A stretch of 6,680 nt of DNA, from contig JAOUIM010000206.1 of NCBI GenBank assembly GCA_029884035.1, forward strand, positions 1-6,680. The letters are read 5' to 3'. A model generated the notes under the pieces. It had not been told where the DNA came from and did not search any database. It was given only the letters and a program-made list of their open reading frames with translations. Made by a program: the position numbers and the translations under genes. Source of the DNA: Aquincola sp. Lineage in GTDB: Bacteria; Pseudomonadota; Gammaproteobacteria; Burkholderiales; Burkholderiaceae_C. Every line of letters starts with the position of its first letter. The stretch's first letter is position 1. Positions 6,353 through 6,680 of this stretch are shown in pieces.

Positions 6353-6646
6353 TCAGGCCGTGGCGTCGAAGCCGAGCAGTTCGGCCACGCCGTACAGCCC
6401 CGCGAGTTCGACCATCGCCGCGGGCGCGCCATGCACGGCCAGCGTGCGGCCGAGCGCCTGCGCCTGCCGGCGCAGTTCGAGCAGGACGGCGATCGCCGAG
6501 GTGTCGAACGCGGCGAGGGCGCTTGCGTCGACCGTGAATGCAGCGCCGCCGTTGCCGTTCTTCGCGATCGCGGGTTCGAGCGCAGCCAGCGCCACGCGCG
6601 CGTCGGCGATCGTCAATCGGGACGGCAGTGCACTGGCGACGGTCAC
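6353..6646 (-). CDS. mlaB: STAS-domain protein MlaB of the Mla phospholipid transport system
   Basis: A small 97-residue single-domain STAS protein, the usual size for MlaB. In the Mla system MlaB is a cytoplasmic subunit that binds the ATPase MlaF in the inner-membrane MlaFEDB complex, which moves phospholipids between the membranes and keeps the outer membrane asymmetric. The STAS core is visible: FTVDASALAAFDTSAIAVLL at 37-56, with Asp48-Thr49 at the spot where E. coli MlaB has its conserved DT (VDTAGLALL). The end, LAGLYGVAELLGF at 81-93, matches the typical LAxLYGVxELL tail. The start is GTG at 6646, overlapping the stop of the preceding gene as GTGA. Only a weak AGAG lies upstream, so coupling is likely. 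Another STAS protein, such as an anti-sigma factor antagonist, is possible, but the Thr and the upstream remnant favour MlaB. Confidence 0.8.
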   Translation of the reverse strand: MTVASALPSRLTIADARVALAALEPAIAKNGNGGAAFTVDASALAAFDTSAIAVLLELRRQAQALGRTLAVHGAPAAMVELAGLYGVAELLGFDATA

Positions 6647-6680
6647 TTGCTGGCGCTCTTGTTGCGTTCGGCCAGCTTGC
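6643..6680 (-). CDS. mlaC: C-terminal end of the gene upstream of mlaB, probably mlaC
   Basis: Only the last 11 codons are inside the window: KLAERNKSASK followed by TGA at 6645-6643. The Lys/Asn/Ala-rich tail fits the end of the periplasmic phospholipid carrier MlaC, and mlaC precedes mlaB in the common mlaFEDCB order. The GTGA overlap shows that the two genes share an operon. The fragment is too short for identification by sequence, so the name rests on gene order. Confidence 0.5.
   Translation of the reverse strand, partial: KLAERNKSASK

Noticed and set aside
5482..6432. Minus-strand open frame of 316 codons opposite hexR
   Set aside because: Shadow of a well-supported RpiR-family gene; it also overlaps the mlaB end and has no recognisable motif.

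Overview
The window is GC-rich, densely packed bacterial chromosome. Protein sequence, gene order (tal-pgi divergent from zwf-hexR, followed by an mla-type locus) and the regulator type suggest a betaproteobacterium, most likely of the order Burkholderiales. That placement is an inference from family resemblance, not from a search. No mobile element, CRISPR array, tRNA or rRNA is visible, and no stretch longer than about 105 bases lacks a gene.

Layout, left to right. (1) Bases 1-656, plus strand: the C-terminal part of an M20-family amidohydrolase of the hippurate hydrolase / N-acyl-amino-acid amidohydrolase type, cut by the window edge. (2) Bases 661-3877, minus strand: a tight operon read from right to left, tal (transaldolase), pgi (glucose-6-phosphate isomerase) and a HAD-family phosphatase resembling YihX. 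The genes are joined by two 4-base ATGA stop/start overlaps. (3) Bases 3878-3981: a divergent control region with a near-perfect HexR-type operator and a plausible zwf promoter. (4) Bases 3982-6351, plus strand: zwf (glucose-6-phosphate dehydrogenase), a possible 17-codon linker ORF, then an RpiR-family regulator that is very probably HexR. (5) Bases 6353-6680, minus strand: mlaB (STAS-domain protein of the Mla phospholipid transporter), preceded by the last codons of what is probably mlaC. The two overlap as GTGA.

How it fits together. Pgi, Zwf and Tal all act on the sugar phosphates around glucose-6-phosphate and fructose-6-phosphate, where glycolysis/gluconeogenesis meets the oxidative pentose phosphate and Entner-Doudoroff routes. 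HexR, the 2-keto-3-deoxy-6-phosphogluconate (KDPG) sensing regulator known from Pseudomonas and Shewanella, is encoded directly after zwf. A sequence matching its operator lies between the two divergent transcription units. The simplest reading is a self-contained, HexR-controlled divergent unit. The pgl, edd and eda genes often linked to this regulon are not in the window.

Most of the window is recognisable core metabolism and no wholly new system is evident. The points most worth a second look are the HexR operator placed at the predicted zwf transcription start, the small ORF that may couple zwf to hexR translation, the HAD phosphatase built into the tal-pgi operon, and a 22-base-spaced direct repeat in the divergent promoter.
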